Part shown: positions 10,401-20,413 of the stretch, one piece after another
Layout of the letters: each line of letters starts with the position of its first letter
Position numbering within the stretch: position 1 is the stretch's first letter
Source of the DNA: Parapedobacter tibetensis
GTDB lineage: Bacteria; Bacteroidota; Bacteroidia; Sphingobacteriales; Sphingobacteriaceae
Direction of reading: 5' to 3'
Length of the DNA stretch: 64,000 bases
Assembly (NCBI RefSeq): GCF_024704835.1
Contig: NZ_JAMXBE010000007.1
Location: forward strand, 77,474-141,473
Program-made: the position numbers and the translations under genes
The notes under the pieces: generated by a model
The model's input: the letters and a program-made list of their open reading frames with translations, nothing else
What the model was told of the DNA's origin: nothing
Databases searched by the model: none

Positions 10401-10826
10401 AAGCCATAGGTTCCGATCGCTGTTTTCAGGCGAAAGCTCTTCGCGCAGGAATGCCCTTCGGTCTTCCACTGTCTGCAAGCTGATCGAAGGGATTTCCCAA
10501 TCCCGGTGCCCGCGGATATCAAATTCCGAGTTCTTCTGCCTATCGGTAGTGGTATAAAACACCCTACCGTGGTCATCTACATCAATAGCAATGGGTGAAA
10601 TGACCAATGAATCAATGCCCCATAGCTTCAATGTCATTCCTTCAGCAAGTTCGGGTCTTACGGTCGCTTCAATTTTTGCCGCTATTTCAGCAACCTGGGT
10701 TGAATCCATTTGTGTTATACGGAGGTCAATAGGTTTCCGCTGGCAGCTTTGTAAGATCAATACAGCCATAAAATAGCCAAGCAAACATATCTTGACAGCT
10801 GCAGCGGAAATGGCATTTTTCTTCAT
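7407..10826 (-). CDS. Exported beta-propeller/HEAT-repeat/cytochrome c lipoprotein
   Basis: 1139 aa with a lipoprotein-like signal (C28 in LQSC). Residues about 55-490 resemble the PQQ-type soluble dehydrogenase beta-propeller (GFGGHGMSGVKMGPDGRLYW, EDNDGDHPGER). Residues about 495-960 are helical HEAT repeats with recurring AL..L.D....VR..AA patterns. The C-terminus is a cytochrome c domain with a CMKCH heme site (1017-1021) and a methionine in SSMLDM as a likely sixth ligand. Such PVC-type heme-binding proteins are thought to be periplasmic sugar or alcohol dehydrogenases that pass electrons to the respiratory chain. It follows the symporter gene in a co-directional locus. The reaction is inferred from architecture. 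Confidence 0.85.
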   Translation of the reverse strand: MKKNAISAAAVKICLLGYFMAVLILQSCQRKPIDLRITQMDSTQVAEIAAKIEATVRPELAEGMTLKLWGIDSLVISPIAIDVDDHGRVFYTTTDRQKNSEFDIRGHRDWEIPSISLQTVEDRRAFLREELSPENSDRNLWLADLNGDGSHDWRDLTVEREKVYRLDDVSGGGLADRVQLVVDDFHEEITDVAGGVYADGENLYVAVAPDLWRMTDKDKDGIYEEKTSISHGYGVHIGFGGHGMSGVKMGPDGRLYWQIGDIGFNGKDQDGKQWEHPNSGVIARANPDGSDFEIFAHGLRNTHQFVFDEYGNIISEDNDGDHPGERERLVYIVNGSDAGWRSNWQYGKYRDPNNNSYKVWMDEKMYVPRFEGQAAYITPCISNFVNGPAGIVYNPGTALSPAYKNTFFVAEFVGNPASSGVHSFKLEPKGASFELGDHQKVLGGVLVTGLDFGPDGSLYVADWIDGWDTHDYGRIWKLDHQDAASNAMRERVKSLLAADFTDFQTAELGDLLNHEDMRVRQKAQFELVKRGEKGVETFKKSLRQTDHQLARIHAIWGISQLARQDEQYGALLVPLLSDGDAEIRAQAAKWLGDIRYADAGDALMPLLKDTNSRARFFAAEALGRIAHQPAVQPLIAMLEANNDEDAYLRHAGSLALARIGKVEPVLALATHSSRALRIAAVVALRRMGNPDIAAFLNDSDEFIVTEAARAINDDLSIPGALPALADVLVTTTFTNEALVRRAINANLRVGKESNLQQLIDYAKRVGGPAPMRAEAVDAISVWAKPSVLDRVDGRYRGVVERDADVLTRHAADALIALLTDRELPVRLSAAKATAKLRIKEASAGLLAGLKGDRDGTMRVASLNALVALGDPKQEEAIKLALADREITVRVAALDLLEHMSISPDVMVNLLADVIANRTLAEQQAAIVTLGRLPVAQTEEVFGKLLDKMKQGTLSSAIYLELGEALDSARSEQLISRYKSISGNISPDELMASYASSLEGGDPDRGRRVFFQHGQAQCMKCHAYDDRGGNAGPRLNGVANRLSREQLLESLIDPGKRMAPGYGVVILELKDSTTVSGIFQGENEQHVRIKKGQGPDQVIPQDQILKKTFSPSSMLDMKDILSKREIRDVVSFLATLTHDD

Positions 10827-11009
10827 TTGATAAATCGAATTAGTATGTTCAACTTTTAGACGCGCTAAATATAGTTATTGTTTGTTAAACATTTAATTGG
10901 GAGTAGGAGAAAGATATATGAGAATGCATTTTTAGGTGTGTTGTTTGGAGACTGAAAAAAATATTCCCTTATTTTACTGAATTTGCCCCGGTGAAAGATC
11001 CATTTCAAA

Positions 11010-12560
11010 TCACCGTTTCCTTAAATTCGCTAAGAGTGATCCCACTAACGAGATGACCAACGTGCCCACCACGATGATCATGTTGGCATGGAGTGGATAC
11101 CGCAGGTAGGAATATTCCCCCGGTACGAGGTATGAAAAAGTCATCCACAAGATCGCCAGTACACCTACAATCACGGCAATGACGGCATCGCTGTTGCCGG
11201 CTTTCTTGCTGATGATGCCCAGTAGAAACAATCCCAGCATGCCCCCAGCAAAAATACCCGACAGCTCCCACCATACGTCTAAGATGCTTTTGACACCGAT
11301 CATGCTAATGCCGGTAATGATTCCTAACACTCCAAATACTGCAGTTGCAATAAATAGTACGCGCAATGCTTGCTTGTTTGTACTACTTGGGTGGATATAA
11401 CGCTTGTAAATATCTTCCGTAAACACCGTAGCGGAGGCATTCATTCCCGAACTAATGGTACTCATGGCTGCAGCCATGATTGCTGATATGACCAATCCTA
11501 GCAGACCCAAAGGTACTTTGCTCACCATAAAGTGCGGCATCACCTTATCGCCATAATCTTCGGCTTTCAATGTGTTGGACAAGGCCACTACCTCGTCTTG
11601 ACTAGCGCCGGAAGGGAGGCGTTCCGCCGCGGCTTGCAAACGGATGGTATCCGTCAATTCGGGGTGTTGTACGTAATAAGCGTATAGTCCGGCACCAATG
11701 ATGAAAAACAAAAGGGAAATTGGAATATAAAGTCGTACGCAAAGCCACACCGATTTTGCCGCTTCCTTGGCAGACGTAGCGGCATGATATCGCTGCACAT
11801 AATTCTGGTCCATCCCAAAGTTGTTGAGGTTGATGAAAAAACCATACAACAGTATCACCCAAAATGATGGCCTGACAAAATCCAAATCCAAGGTGCCCAA
11901 ACTGAATTTCTTATCACGCATACCGATGTCGATGATCTTTGAAACACCTCCATCCACATTGGTTATAATCAAATATAAAATCAGCAGCCCTCCAAATGTG
12001 AGCAATACACCTTGTACCACCTCAGTCCATATCACGGCTTCGATGCCACCCATGACCGTGTATACGACGATACAGATGCCCGTGACCATCATGATGGTGG
12101 TCATATCGTATCCGGTAAGTGCCTGTAGGCTTAGCGCTATCCCAAAAAATATGGATCCCATACGTGCCAATTGAGTGAGTAGAAAACACACCATGGCATA
12201 GGTCCGTGCCCAGGCTCCGAAACGATGCTCCAAATGACTATAGGCGGACACGCCCCCTGATGTTCGGTAAAACGGCACGAAATATTTCACCGCAACCCAA
12301 GCGGCAAGCGGCATGGAAAGGCTAAACACCAATGCATTCCAATTGCTCCCAAACGCCTTGCCGGGAACACCAAGGAATGTATTGCTGCTGAGGAAAGTGG
12401 CATAAAGGGAAATTCCTACTGCCCAACCGGGTATCATGCCTGATGCTTTGGTAAACTGTTCTGAACTCTTGTTCTTTCGTGAAAACCATACGCCTACCAA
12501 GATCATGGCAATCAGGTACAGCACGATAATGGCTACATCAAGTAGAGGAAGGCTATGCAT
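11010..12560 (-). CDS. SSS-family sodium/solute symporter
   Basis: 516 aa integral membrane protein with about 13 hydrophobic segments, beginning LLDVAIIVLYLIAMILVGVW. The early segment GISLYATFLSSNTFLGVPG is the sodium-site region of the SLC5/SSS family (sodium/glucose, sialic acid and related carriers). It would import the sugar or sugar acid produced by the exported enzymes of the locus, driven by sodium. It is the first gene of the leftward group, opposite the AraC regulator, with operator-like repeats in the shared upstream region. Confidence 0.9.
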   Translation of the reverse strand: MHSLPLLDVAIIVLYLIAMILVGVWFSRKNKSSEQFTKASGMIPGWAVGISLYATFLSSNTFLGVPGKAFGSNWNALVFSLSMPLAAWVAVKYFVPFYRTSGGVSAYSHLEHRFGAWARTYAMVCFLLTQLARMGSIFFGIALSLQALTGYDMTTIMMVTGICIVVYTVMGGIEAVIWTEVVQGVLLTFGGLLILYLIITNVDGGVSKIIDIGMRDKKFSLGTLDLDFVRPSFWVILLYGFFINLNNFGMDQNYVQRYHAATSAKEAAKSVWLCVRLYIPISLLFFIIGAGLYAYYVQHPELTDTIRLQAAAERLPSGASQDEVVALSNTLKAEDYGDKVMPHFMVSKVPLGLLGLVISAIMAAAMSTISSGMNASATVFTEDIYKRYIHPSSTNKQALRVLFIATAVFGVLGIITGISMIGVKSILDVWWELSGIFAGGMLGLFLLGIISKKAGNSDAVIAVIVGVLAILWMTFSYLVPGEYSYLRYPLHANMIIVVGTLVISLVGSLLANLRKR

Positions 12561-12887
12561 GGTTTCTATGAATGACTGGGTTATTCAATTTGGTATGTAT
12601 TGGTTATTCTTGAGAGGCAAATATAAGGGTATGCGGATATAATACGATATAGGATTTTTCCTGCTCCTTATAGGATGTTGCCGTCTTTCCCTTCCGTCGC
12701 AGTAACATTGTGTGTGTTGAAGATTATTGCCGATTTATTATACAATCTTACCATTTTCTTGGAAATGGTGTTTCCATTCCATATCTTAGTATCCACAATG
12801 TGGAAAGCATAATCCACATATGGTATAAAACGATTATAAACTATTCCTTTCATTCGCCAACGAAAGGAAAAACAACGCTTACATATC
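12561..12887. promoter_or_regulatory. Divergent control region between symporter and AraC regulator
   Basis: This 327-base AT-rich spacer should hold both promoters. It contains an inverted repeat TGGAAA-N5-TTTCCA (12760-12776) and two related direct repeats, ATCCACAATGTGG and ATCCACATATGG, starting 21 bases apart. A small hairpin CCTTTC/GAAAGG lies just before the regulator start. A 73-codon frame on the minus strand has no family resemblance and is probably chance. Confidence 0.5.
12791..12823 (+). promoter_or_regulatory. Candidate AraC-type operator, direct repeats two helical turns apart
   Basis: Two copies of ATCCACAnnTGG begin at 12791 and 12812, a spacing of 21 bases. The first contains the odd palindrome CCACAATGTGG (12793-12803). 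AraC-family dimers commonly bind tandem sites one or two turns apart on one face of DNA. It sits 65 bases before the regulator gene, in the region shared with the symporter. Assignment is by position and symmetry only. Confidence 0.4.
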
Positions 12888-13775
12888 ATGAAACCGCTTT
12901 TCCATAAGGTTCCTACCCAAATTCAGTCATCATTCAGCGTACGCCATGATGTACAGCCGAATTTCGGTTCGTTATGGCATTACCATCCAGAATTGGAATT
13001 ACACCATGTCATTAGGGGCAAGGGGGTGCGTTTCATCGGTGATAATATCGGCAACTTCTCGGAGGGTGAGGTATTGTTGTTGGGGAGCAGCCTTCCTCAC
13101 ATGTGGCAGTGCAATGAAGAATATTACCAGAACCATCCGGAACGTAAAGTGGAAGCCATTGTCATCCACTTCTTGCCCGACTGCCTTGGTCGTGATTTCC
13201 TGAACTTACCTGAAACCTACCTCATTCCGAAGTTATTTGAAAAGGCCAGAAGGGGGATGAAAATCATGGGAAGAAGCAGGGCAAAGTTGACAGAACTGAT
13301 GCAAAAGGCTACACTTGCCACAGATCTTGACCGGTTGATTACGCTCCTTGCCATCCTCAAAACACTTGCGGAGACAGAGGAATATGTCCCCATAGCTTCC
13401 GCACATGCGTTTTACAAATCCAATGAAATGGATGCGGTACGTCTCAATAAAGTATGTACTTATACCTTAAGCAACTATAAACAAGAAATCAGCTTAGTGG
13501 AAATCGCTTCAATAGCCAACCTCAGCGTCACTTCTTTTTGCCGGTATTTTAAATTGATGACTAAGAAGACCTTTTATGATTTCCTCATTGAAATACGGGT
13601 GAGCCATGCTTGTAGATTGCTAGTGGAAGACCTATTGCCGACCGAGGTCATTTGTTTTGAATGTGGCTTCAATAACGTCTCCAATTTCTACAGGCATTTC
13701 AAGAAAGTGACCGATATGACACCGCTAGAATATAAGAAGAAGTACCTGTATAGCAAAATAGCAGTTAGCTATTAG
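12888..13775 (+). CDS. AraC-family transcriptional regulator with cupin sensor
   Basis: 295 aa. The N-terminal half (about 10-110) is a cupin-like sensor (WHYHPELELHHVIRGKG, then GEVLLLGSSLPHMW), and the C-terminal 100 residues are a double helix-turn-helix (EISLVEIASIANLSVTSFCRYFK and CFECGFNNVSNFYRHFK). Such regulators sense a sugar-like ligand and activate neighbouring catabolic genes. It is divergent from the symporter and is the only regulator near the six-gene locus, so it probably controls it. It converges with gyrB; a weak 7-bp inverted repeat (13761-13796) spans its stop codon. Confidence 0.9.
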   Translation: MKPLFHKVPTQIQSSFSVRHDVQPNFGSLWHYHPELELHHVIRGKGVRFIGDNIGNFSEGEVLLLGSSLPHMWQCNEEYYQNHPERKVEAIVIHFLPDCLGRDFLNLPETYLIPKLFEKARRGMKIMGRSRAKLTELMQKATLATDLDRLITLLAILKTLAETEEYVPIASAHAFYKSNEMDAVRLNKVCTYTLSNYKQEISLVEIASIANLSVTSFCRYFKLMTKKTFYDFLIEIRVSHACRLLVEDLLPTEVICFECGFNNVSNFYRHFKKVTDMTPLEYKKKYLYSKIAVSY

Positions 13776-13815
13776 GTGTTAACTAAGGTTAACTGCCAAA
13801 TCCTATGCTTGCAAA

Positions 13816-15846
<2,031 letters not shown>

Positions 15847-15847
15847 T

Positions 15848-15970
15848 TAGATCGCGAATGACACGGATTGAGTGGATAAATGTCGGTTTTTTTTGTTCGT
15901 CGCTGGCTGACAATAAGACCTTGGTAAACCTGCGCAAATCGGCTGGATCTGCGTCATCTGTGTTCTATCT
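15848..15970. repeat. Imperfect inverted pair of a dispersed GATGACACGGAT-type repeat
   Basis: The left arm AATGACACGGATTGAGTGGAT (from about 15856) and the right arm, whose reverse complement reads GATGACGCAGATCCAGCCGAT, face each other across about 60 bases between gyrB and the OmpH-like gene. Single related arms occur at 7141-7171 and 23792-23812. They look like copies of a short intergenic repeat family; no protein is encoded. Confidence 0.55.
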
Positions 15971-16007
15971 TTCTCAATTTACTAAAGGAAATGTGGGATT
16001 TTTATCT

Positions 16008-16015
16008 TAGGTTTG
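16008..16015 (+). promoter_or_regulatory. -7 element before the OmpH-like gene (candidate)
   Basis: TAGGTTTG matches TAnnTTTG and lies 31 bases before the ATG at 16047. No convincing -33 element is seen at the right distance. Confidence 0.4.
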
Positions 16016-16046
16016 CCCCTTGAATTAGAAAAAGATCAGTAAAGAT

Positions 16047-16646
16047 ATGAATAACGCATTCGCATTTATTGCAAAAGCTGGCATATATGTGCTATTGGCC
16101 ACCATAGTGGTGTCCTGCAGCAATCCGGGGACTAGCCCTTCCACAGCTTCTTCAACCGGGGATTCCATCCAGACAAAAGTCGAAAGGATCGTTTACGTGA
16201 ACTCCGACACCTTACTTGAAAAATATGAGTATTTCAAAGAAATACGGACAAATCTTGAGGCAAAAGCAAAGAAAGCCCAGGTCGACTTACAATCACGCAG
16301 TACGGCTTTCCAGCGAGAAGTGGCAGATTACCAACAAAAGGCCCCTACGATGAGCGCTGCTGACAGGCAAAGTACAGAGGAACGTCTCGCTCGTAAGCAG
16401 GACGAACTCGCACGTCACAACCAAAATGCCAGTGCTTCATTTGCGCAGGAAGAAGCTTCTGAAAACGAGAAACTGTATTCAAAAATAACGGATTATCTCA
16501 AAAAACACTCGAAATCAAAAGGATACAAGTTGGTGCTAACTTATTCTACATCAAATCCCACTGTTTTATATGCCGATGATAGCTTGGAGATAACCAATGA
16601 AGTGCTTGACGCATTAAATGCGGAATATAAAAAAGAAAAGAAATAA
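16047..16646 (+). CDS. OmpH/Skp-family lipoprotein
   Basis: 199 aa. The signal sequence ends VVSC, a lipobox, so the mature protein is probably a lipoprotein starting at C24. Residues about 45-60 (IVYVNSDTLLEKYEYF) are the conserved beta strand of OmpH/Skp, followed by a long charged coiled coil (about 65-150) and a C-terminal strand (YKLVLTYS...VLYADDSLEITNEVL). Skp-like chaperones hold unfolded outer-membrane proteins in the periplasm. Bacteroidota usually have several OmpH paralogues; this one stands alone between two intergenic elements and is closed by a strong hairpin terminator. Confidence 0.85.
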   Translation: MNNAFAFIAKAGIYVLLATIVVSCSNPGTSPSTASSTGDSIQTKVERIVYVNSDTLLEKYEYFKEIRTNLEAKAKKAQVDLQSRSTAFQREVADYQQKAPTMSAADRQSTEERLARKQDELARHNQNASASFAQEEASENEKLYSKITDYLKKHSKSKGYKLVLTYSTSNPTVLYADDSLEITNEVLDALNAEYKKEKK

Positions 16647-16683
16647 TGTATCCGGGCATTACGATGCCTGGCAGCAATACTTC

Positions 16684-16708
16684 AAAGGCGACCTATAGGT
16701 CGCCTTTT
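16684..16708. terminator. Bidirectional hairpin terminator
   Basis: AAAGGCGACC, loop TATA, GGTCGCCTTTT: a perfect 10-bp stem flanked by A and T runs, lying between the convergent OmpH-like gene and the small basic-protein gene. It can serve both. Confidence 0.85.
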
Positions 16709-16724
16709 CCGTTCATGCATAGCT

Positions 16725-16841
16725 TTAATCCCTTCGTTGCTTTTCAGCCTGTTTCTCTTTCTTCTCTGCCCTTTTTTCTTTGAGGCTCTTTACAGCAGCT
16801 TTCTTACTGCTATCATTCTTTGATCCTTTGTCTTTTGCCAT
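16725..16841 (-). CDS. Small lysine-rich basic protein
   Basis: 38 aa starting MAKDKGSKND, composed almost wholly of Lys, Glu, Arg, Ala and Ser and predicted to form one charged helix (SLKEKRAEKKEKQAEKQRRD). The frame is open up to 16967, but the upstream part is hydrophobic and unlike the rest, so the internal ATG at 16841 is preferred. The terminator at 16684-16708 lies just downstream, as expected for a real transcript. Such short basic proteins are seen in related genomes, with unknown function; nucleic-acid or ribosome contact is only a guess from charge. Confidence 0.6.
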   Translation of the reverse strand: MAKDKGSKNDSSKKAAVKSLKEKRAEKKEKQAEKQRRD

Positions 16842-17169
16842 GATACAACACTTAAATTCATTGGTAAGATAAGGTATTTTTAGCGGAATGCAGCAACCGA
16901 ATGGAAATATTTCATACTTTTTCATTAATAGACATGAAATTCGCCGGGTGTTTTTGGCGCGTTTCAACCTACCGTTTAAAGCTACAGTTAAATATTCCCC
17001 CCTATATTATTGGAATTCTACCGGAAAGTCACTATATTTAGCACCAATGCATTCCTAAGATTGGATACTCCCCCCGAACAAGTATCCTTCTTAAGCAAAC
17101 AAATTCACAAAGATTTGCTTATTATGATATAAATTAAATATTAACAAAAATGGTAAGAGGACTCCGGCT
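16842..17169. other. Intergenic region with promoter for the GT4 gene
   Basis: A 328-base AT-rich gap between divergent genes. It holds a candidate promoter at 17010-17040 and no other reading frame I can support. Confidence 0.5.
17010..17040 (+). promoter_or_regulatory. Candidate promoter of the GT4-GT4 operon
   Basis: TTGG (17010-17013), a 19-base spacer and TATATTTA (17033-17040) resemble the Bacteroidota TTTG/TAnnTTTG pair. This leaves a leader of about 120 bases before the ATG at 17170. Confidence 0.4.
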
Positions 17170-19452
17170 ATGAAGATTGTACTAATTGGCACTTATGAAC
17201 CGCGTCAATGCGGTATTGGTTCATTTTCGAAGAACTTATTTGACGCTATTTCGGCTGTGAATGATGATCATGCGATTGAGGGAGTGGTGGTGGCCATCAA
17301 TGGCCCCGATAGCGAATATGACTATCCACCAGAGGTAAAATGCGTCATCCATCAAGACGACCATGACACTTACCTAAAAGCTGCCGAATTTATTAATCAA
17401 AGTGGTGCTGATGTTTGCATTGTCCAACATGAATACGGTATTTTTGGTGGACAGAATGGGGTATATATCCTTTCCTTACTGCACAGCCTAGCTTTACCGG
17501 TAATAGCGACATTCCATACGGTATTGAAAAAACCATCTTATAACGAGCTCTTAATCCTGAAAGAAATCATCAAAATTTCCCGGAAAGTGGTGGTGATGGC
17601 CGACAAGGCCGCGGAATTACTCCAACAAGTTTATGATACACCTACCACCAAAATTGAGATGGTACCCCATGGTGTGCCCGACATTCGGTATAATACCACG
17701 GCGGTACGGGAGGAATTGGGACTTGCTGACAAAAAGGTACTATTCACTTTTGGATTCATCGGGCGTAATAAAGGTATTGAGACCGTTATATCAGCCTTGC
17801 CGGAAGTAGTGTCCGCGTATCCCGAGGTGGTATATATTGTCTTAGGCAAGACTCATCCCAATGTTGTCAAGCATGCTGGAGAAGAATACCGCTTGTTTCT
17901 CCATAGGCTGGTTAAAAAGCTCAATCTTGAAGAGCATGTAATTTTCATGAATCAATATGCCTCGCAAAATGATCTATTCAAATATCTCAGTGCGTCCGAT
18001 ATATACCTTACCCCCTATCTCAATGAAGTACAGGTTACCAGCGGCACGCTATCGTATGCGGTAGGGGTCGGTTCTGCGGTGGTATCCACCCCTTATTGGC
18101 ATGCTGCGGAGTTATTGTCCAAGGGGCGGGGCAGGTTATTTAATTTCAATGACGACAAGCACTTGGCGGAGGTATTGATGGATTTGCTTCGTCATCCTCA
18201 GAAATTGGACATCATGCGACAAAAGGCACATGAATATGGGAAGTCCATCACTTGGCCTAAAATCGGGGAGCGGTATCATTCGCTTGTTCAGGATATCATT
18301 GACACCACTAGCAAAACAATCCTCAAAAAGGATCCGGCGCTGGACCGCAGCATCCTACCCCCGTTGCGACTCGACCATATCGAACGGCTCACTGATAATA
18401 CCGGCATATTTCAGCATGCCACATATGGCATACCAAATTATCATGAGGGATATTGCCTCGATGACAATGCACGGGCATTGCTGATGGCGTTGATGGCATA
18501 CCGACGTACGAAAAACGAAACGGCGTTGAAATATATCCCCATCTATCTCGCATATATCCATTATGCACAAAATGCCGATGGCACATTCCGCAATTTCATG
18601 GGATTCGACCGTAAATTTCGAGATGAAGTTGGCTCGGAAGATGCGTTTGGCAGAGCGATATGGGCTATCGGATACACGTTGGCCCATGCTCCAATGGATG
18701 GTTACTTCCAAGTAGCCCGTCGGATATTCTTCAAAGCTTTACCGCAATTTGAAAAATTGCAGTCCATTCGAAGTATCGCGAATGTCATCCTTGGCTTGTA
18801 CCACTATTTGAAAGACAATCCTTCTGATGAAGGTATGATGGAATTGACGCGAAAACTTGCTGTCCGCTTGCTCAAGGAATACGAAGCACATCGAACGGAT
18901 GATTGGCATTGGTATGAATCGTTACTGGCATATGACAATGCCTTGTTGCCTCTTGCTATGTTGCGTGCCACTGAATTGTTAAATGATGCTGCCATCCGCA
19001 AAGTGGCCTTTGAAAGCATGGCTTTTCTGGAACACCACACATTCCAGAAAGGGTATCTCAATCTAATTGGAAACGAAAATTGGTTTAGGCAAACCGGCGT
19101 TAAATCTCAATACGACCAACAGCCTATTGATGCCATGGCTACGGTATTGATGTACCTTCAGGCCTATAATAATACAGGGGATTCTCATTACTTAAACCTG
19201 TTGTATACTTCTTTTATGTGGTTTTTGGGAGAAAACGACTTACATGTCAGCCTTTATGATTTCGAAACACATGGCTGTTGCGATGGATTGGAAAAAGATG
19301 GCATCAATCGTAATCAGGGAGCAGAAAGCACATTGGCTTACATCATTTCATACTTAGCCATACAACATACGTTTGAAAAACCCTACAGCGAGCTTGTACA
19401 ACATGAAGATAGCGATATTGGCTCCAATAGCTTGGCGCACGCCACCTCGTAA
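17170..19452 (+). CDS. GT4 glycosyltransferase fused to an (alpha/alpha)-barrel-like domain
   Basis: 760 aa with two parts. Residues 1 to about 385 form a GT-B glycosyltransferase of family GT4 (start TYEPRQCGIGSFSKNLF; donor-site region NEVQVTSGTLSYAVG). Residues about 395-745 are helical and resemble sugar-processing (alpha/alpha) barrels, with conserved acids in CLDDNARALL, HWYESLLAYDNALLP and DQQPIDAMATV and the segment INRNQGAESTLAYI. The next GT4 gene begins inside its end (50-base overlap), indicating translational coupling, and a GH130 gene converges on the pair. It probably builds a mannose-type glycan or glycoside; donor and acceptor are unknown. The two-domain layout is clear, the function of the second half is not. 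Confidence 0.8.
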   Translation: MKIVLIGTYEPRQCGIGSFSKNLFDAISAVNDDHAIEGVVVAINGPDSEYDYPPEVKCVIHQDDHDTYLKAAEFINQSGADVCIVQHEYGIFGGQNGVYILSLLHSLALPVIATFHTVLKKPSYNELLILKEIIKISRKVVVMADKAAELLQQVYDTPTTKIEMVPHGVPDIRYNTTAVREELGLADKKVLFTFGFIGRNKGIETVISALPEVVSAYPEVVYIVLGKTHPNVVKHAGEEYRLFLHRLVKKLNLEEHVIFMNQYASQNDLFKYLSASDIYLTPYLNEVQVTSGTLSYAVGVGSAVVSTPYWHAAELLSKGRGRLFNFNDDKHLAEVLMDLLRHPQKLDIMRQKAHEYGKSITWPKIGERYHSLVQDIIDTTSKTILKKDPALDRSILPPLRLDHIERLTDNTGIFQHATYGIPNYHEGYCLDDNARALLMALMAYRRTKNETALKYIPIYLAYIHYAQNADGTFRNFMGFDRKFRDEVGSEDAFGRAIWAIGYTLAHAPMDGYFQVARRIFFKALPQFEKLQSIRSIANVILGLYHYLKDNPSDEGMMELTRKLAVRLLKEYEAHRTDDWHWYESLLAYDNALLPLAMLRATELLNDAAIRKVAFESMAFLEHHTFQKGYLNLIGNENWFRQTGVKSQYDQQPIDAMATVLMYLQAYNNTGDSHYLNLLYTSFMWFLGENDLHVSLYDFETHGCCDGLEKDGINRNQGAESTLAYIISYLAIQHTFEKPYSELVQHEDSDIGSNSLAHATS

Positions 19453-20413
19453 ATATGGCCCATGGGAGCAGGTAGCTTCTACACTTACTGAAGGCTTGGT
19501 AGAAAAAGGGTTCGATGTAACCCTTTTTGCTACAGCAGATTCCATCACCAAGGGTAAGCTGAGGCATTGTCGTCCTACCGGATATGCAGAAGATTCCTCA
19601 CTAGACCCGAAAGTAGCCGAATGCCTACACATTAGCCAACTGATGGAAGCGGCAGACGAATTCGATATCATCCATAACCATTTCGATTTTCTGCCTCTTA
19701 CCTATTCCGGGCTGATCAGCACGCCGATGGTGACCACTATACACGGATTTTCATCACCAAAAATAATTCCCGTATATAAAAAATACAATGCCACCTGCCA
19801 CTATGTTTCCATCAGCGATTCGGACAGGTCCTCCGAATTGGATTACATCGCAACGGTGTATAACGGTATCGTTACCGCCCAATTCGATTTTATATCGAAC
19901 CCTGATGATTACTTATTATACTTTGGAAGGATACACCCAGAGAAAGGGGCACATCTTGCTATTGAGGTGGCCAAACAATCGGGGAAACGGCTTGTCATGG
20001 CAGGTTTGGTTCAGGACGAGCATTATTTCACGACGCACGTATTGCCTCAGATAGATGACCAGCAAATCCAATATGTAGGCAACGTCGGACCTAGTGAAAG
20101 AAACCAATTATTGGGTAATGCGTTAGGATTGCTGCATCTCATTAATTTTGATGAACCCTTTGGATTGAGTGTGGCTGAAGCGATGCTCTGCGGCACACCA
20201 GTGGTGGCGATTAACAAGGGAGCGATGTCCGAATTGATTGTGCACAATAAAACCGGATTTTTGGTCAGCAACGTGGAGGAAGCTATCGAAGCCGTTAGAA
20301 ATATCCCCCAACTTTCCAGGGCAGATAGCGCCCAATGGGCTCATACCATGTTCTCTCAAGAGAACATGGTAGATCGCTACATTCATGTATACCAGCGCGT
20401 GTTATCCTCCTGA
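19403..20413 (+). CDS. GT4-family glycosyltransferase
   Basis: 336 aa from the ATG at 19403 (MKIAILAPIAWRTPP); the frame extends upstream to 19373, but the Rossmann strand begins here. Features are the acceptor-side segment GPWEQVASTLTEGLV and the donor-site EX7E motif in DEPFGLSVAEAMLCGTPVVA, typical of retaining GT4 enzymes. It overlaps the end of the upstream fused GT by 50 bases and the end of the converging GH130 gene by 12. It probably works with the upstream enzyme on the same product. Confidence 0.85.
   Translation: MKIAILAPIAWRTPPRKYGPWEQVASTLTEGLVEKGFDVTLFATADSITKGKLRHCRPTGYAEDSSLDPKVAECLHISQLMEAADEFDIIHNHFDFLPLTYSGLISTPMVTTIHGFSSPKIIPVYKKYNATCHYVSISDSDRSSELDYIATVYNGIVTAQFDFISNPDDYLLYFGRIHPEKGAHLAIEVAKQSGKRLVMAGLVQDEHYFTTHVLPQIDDQQIQYVGNVGPSERNQLLGNALGLLHLINFDEPFGLSVAEAMLCGTPVVAINKGAMSELIVHNKTGFLVSNVEEAIEAVRNIPQLSRADSAQWAHTMFSQENMVDRYIHVYQRVLSS

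Noticed and set aside
12668-12889. 73-codon minus-strand frame between the symporter and AraC genes
   Set aside because: It covers the operator-like repeats and has no protein-like features.
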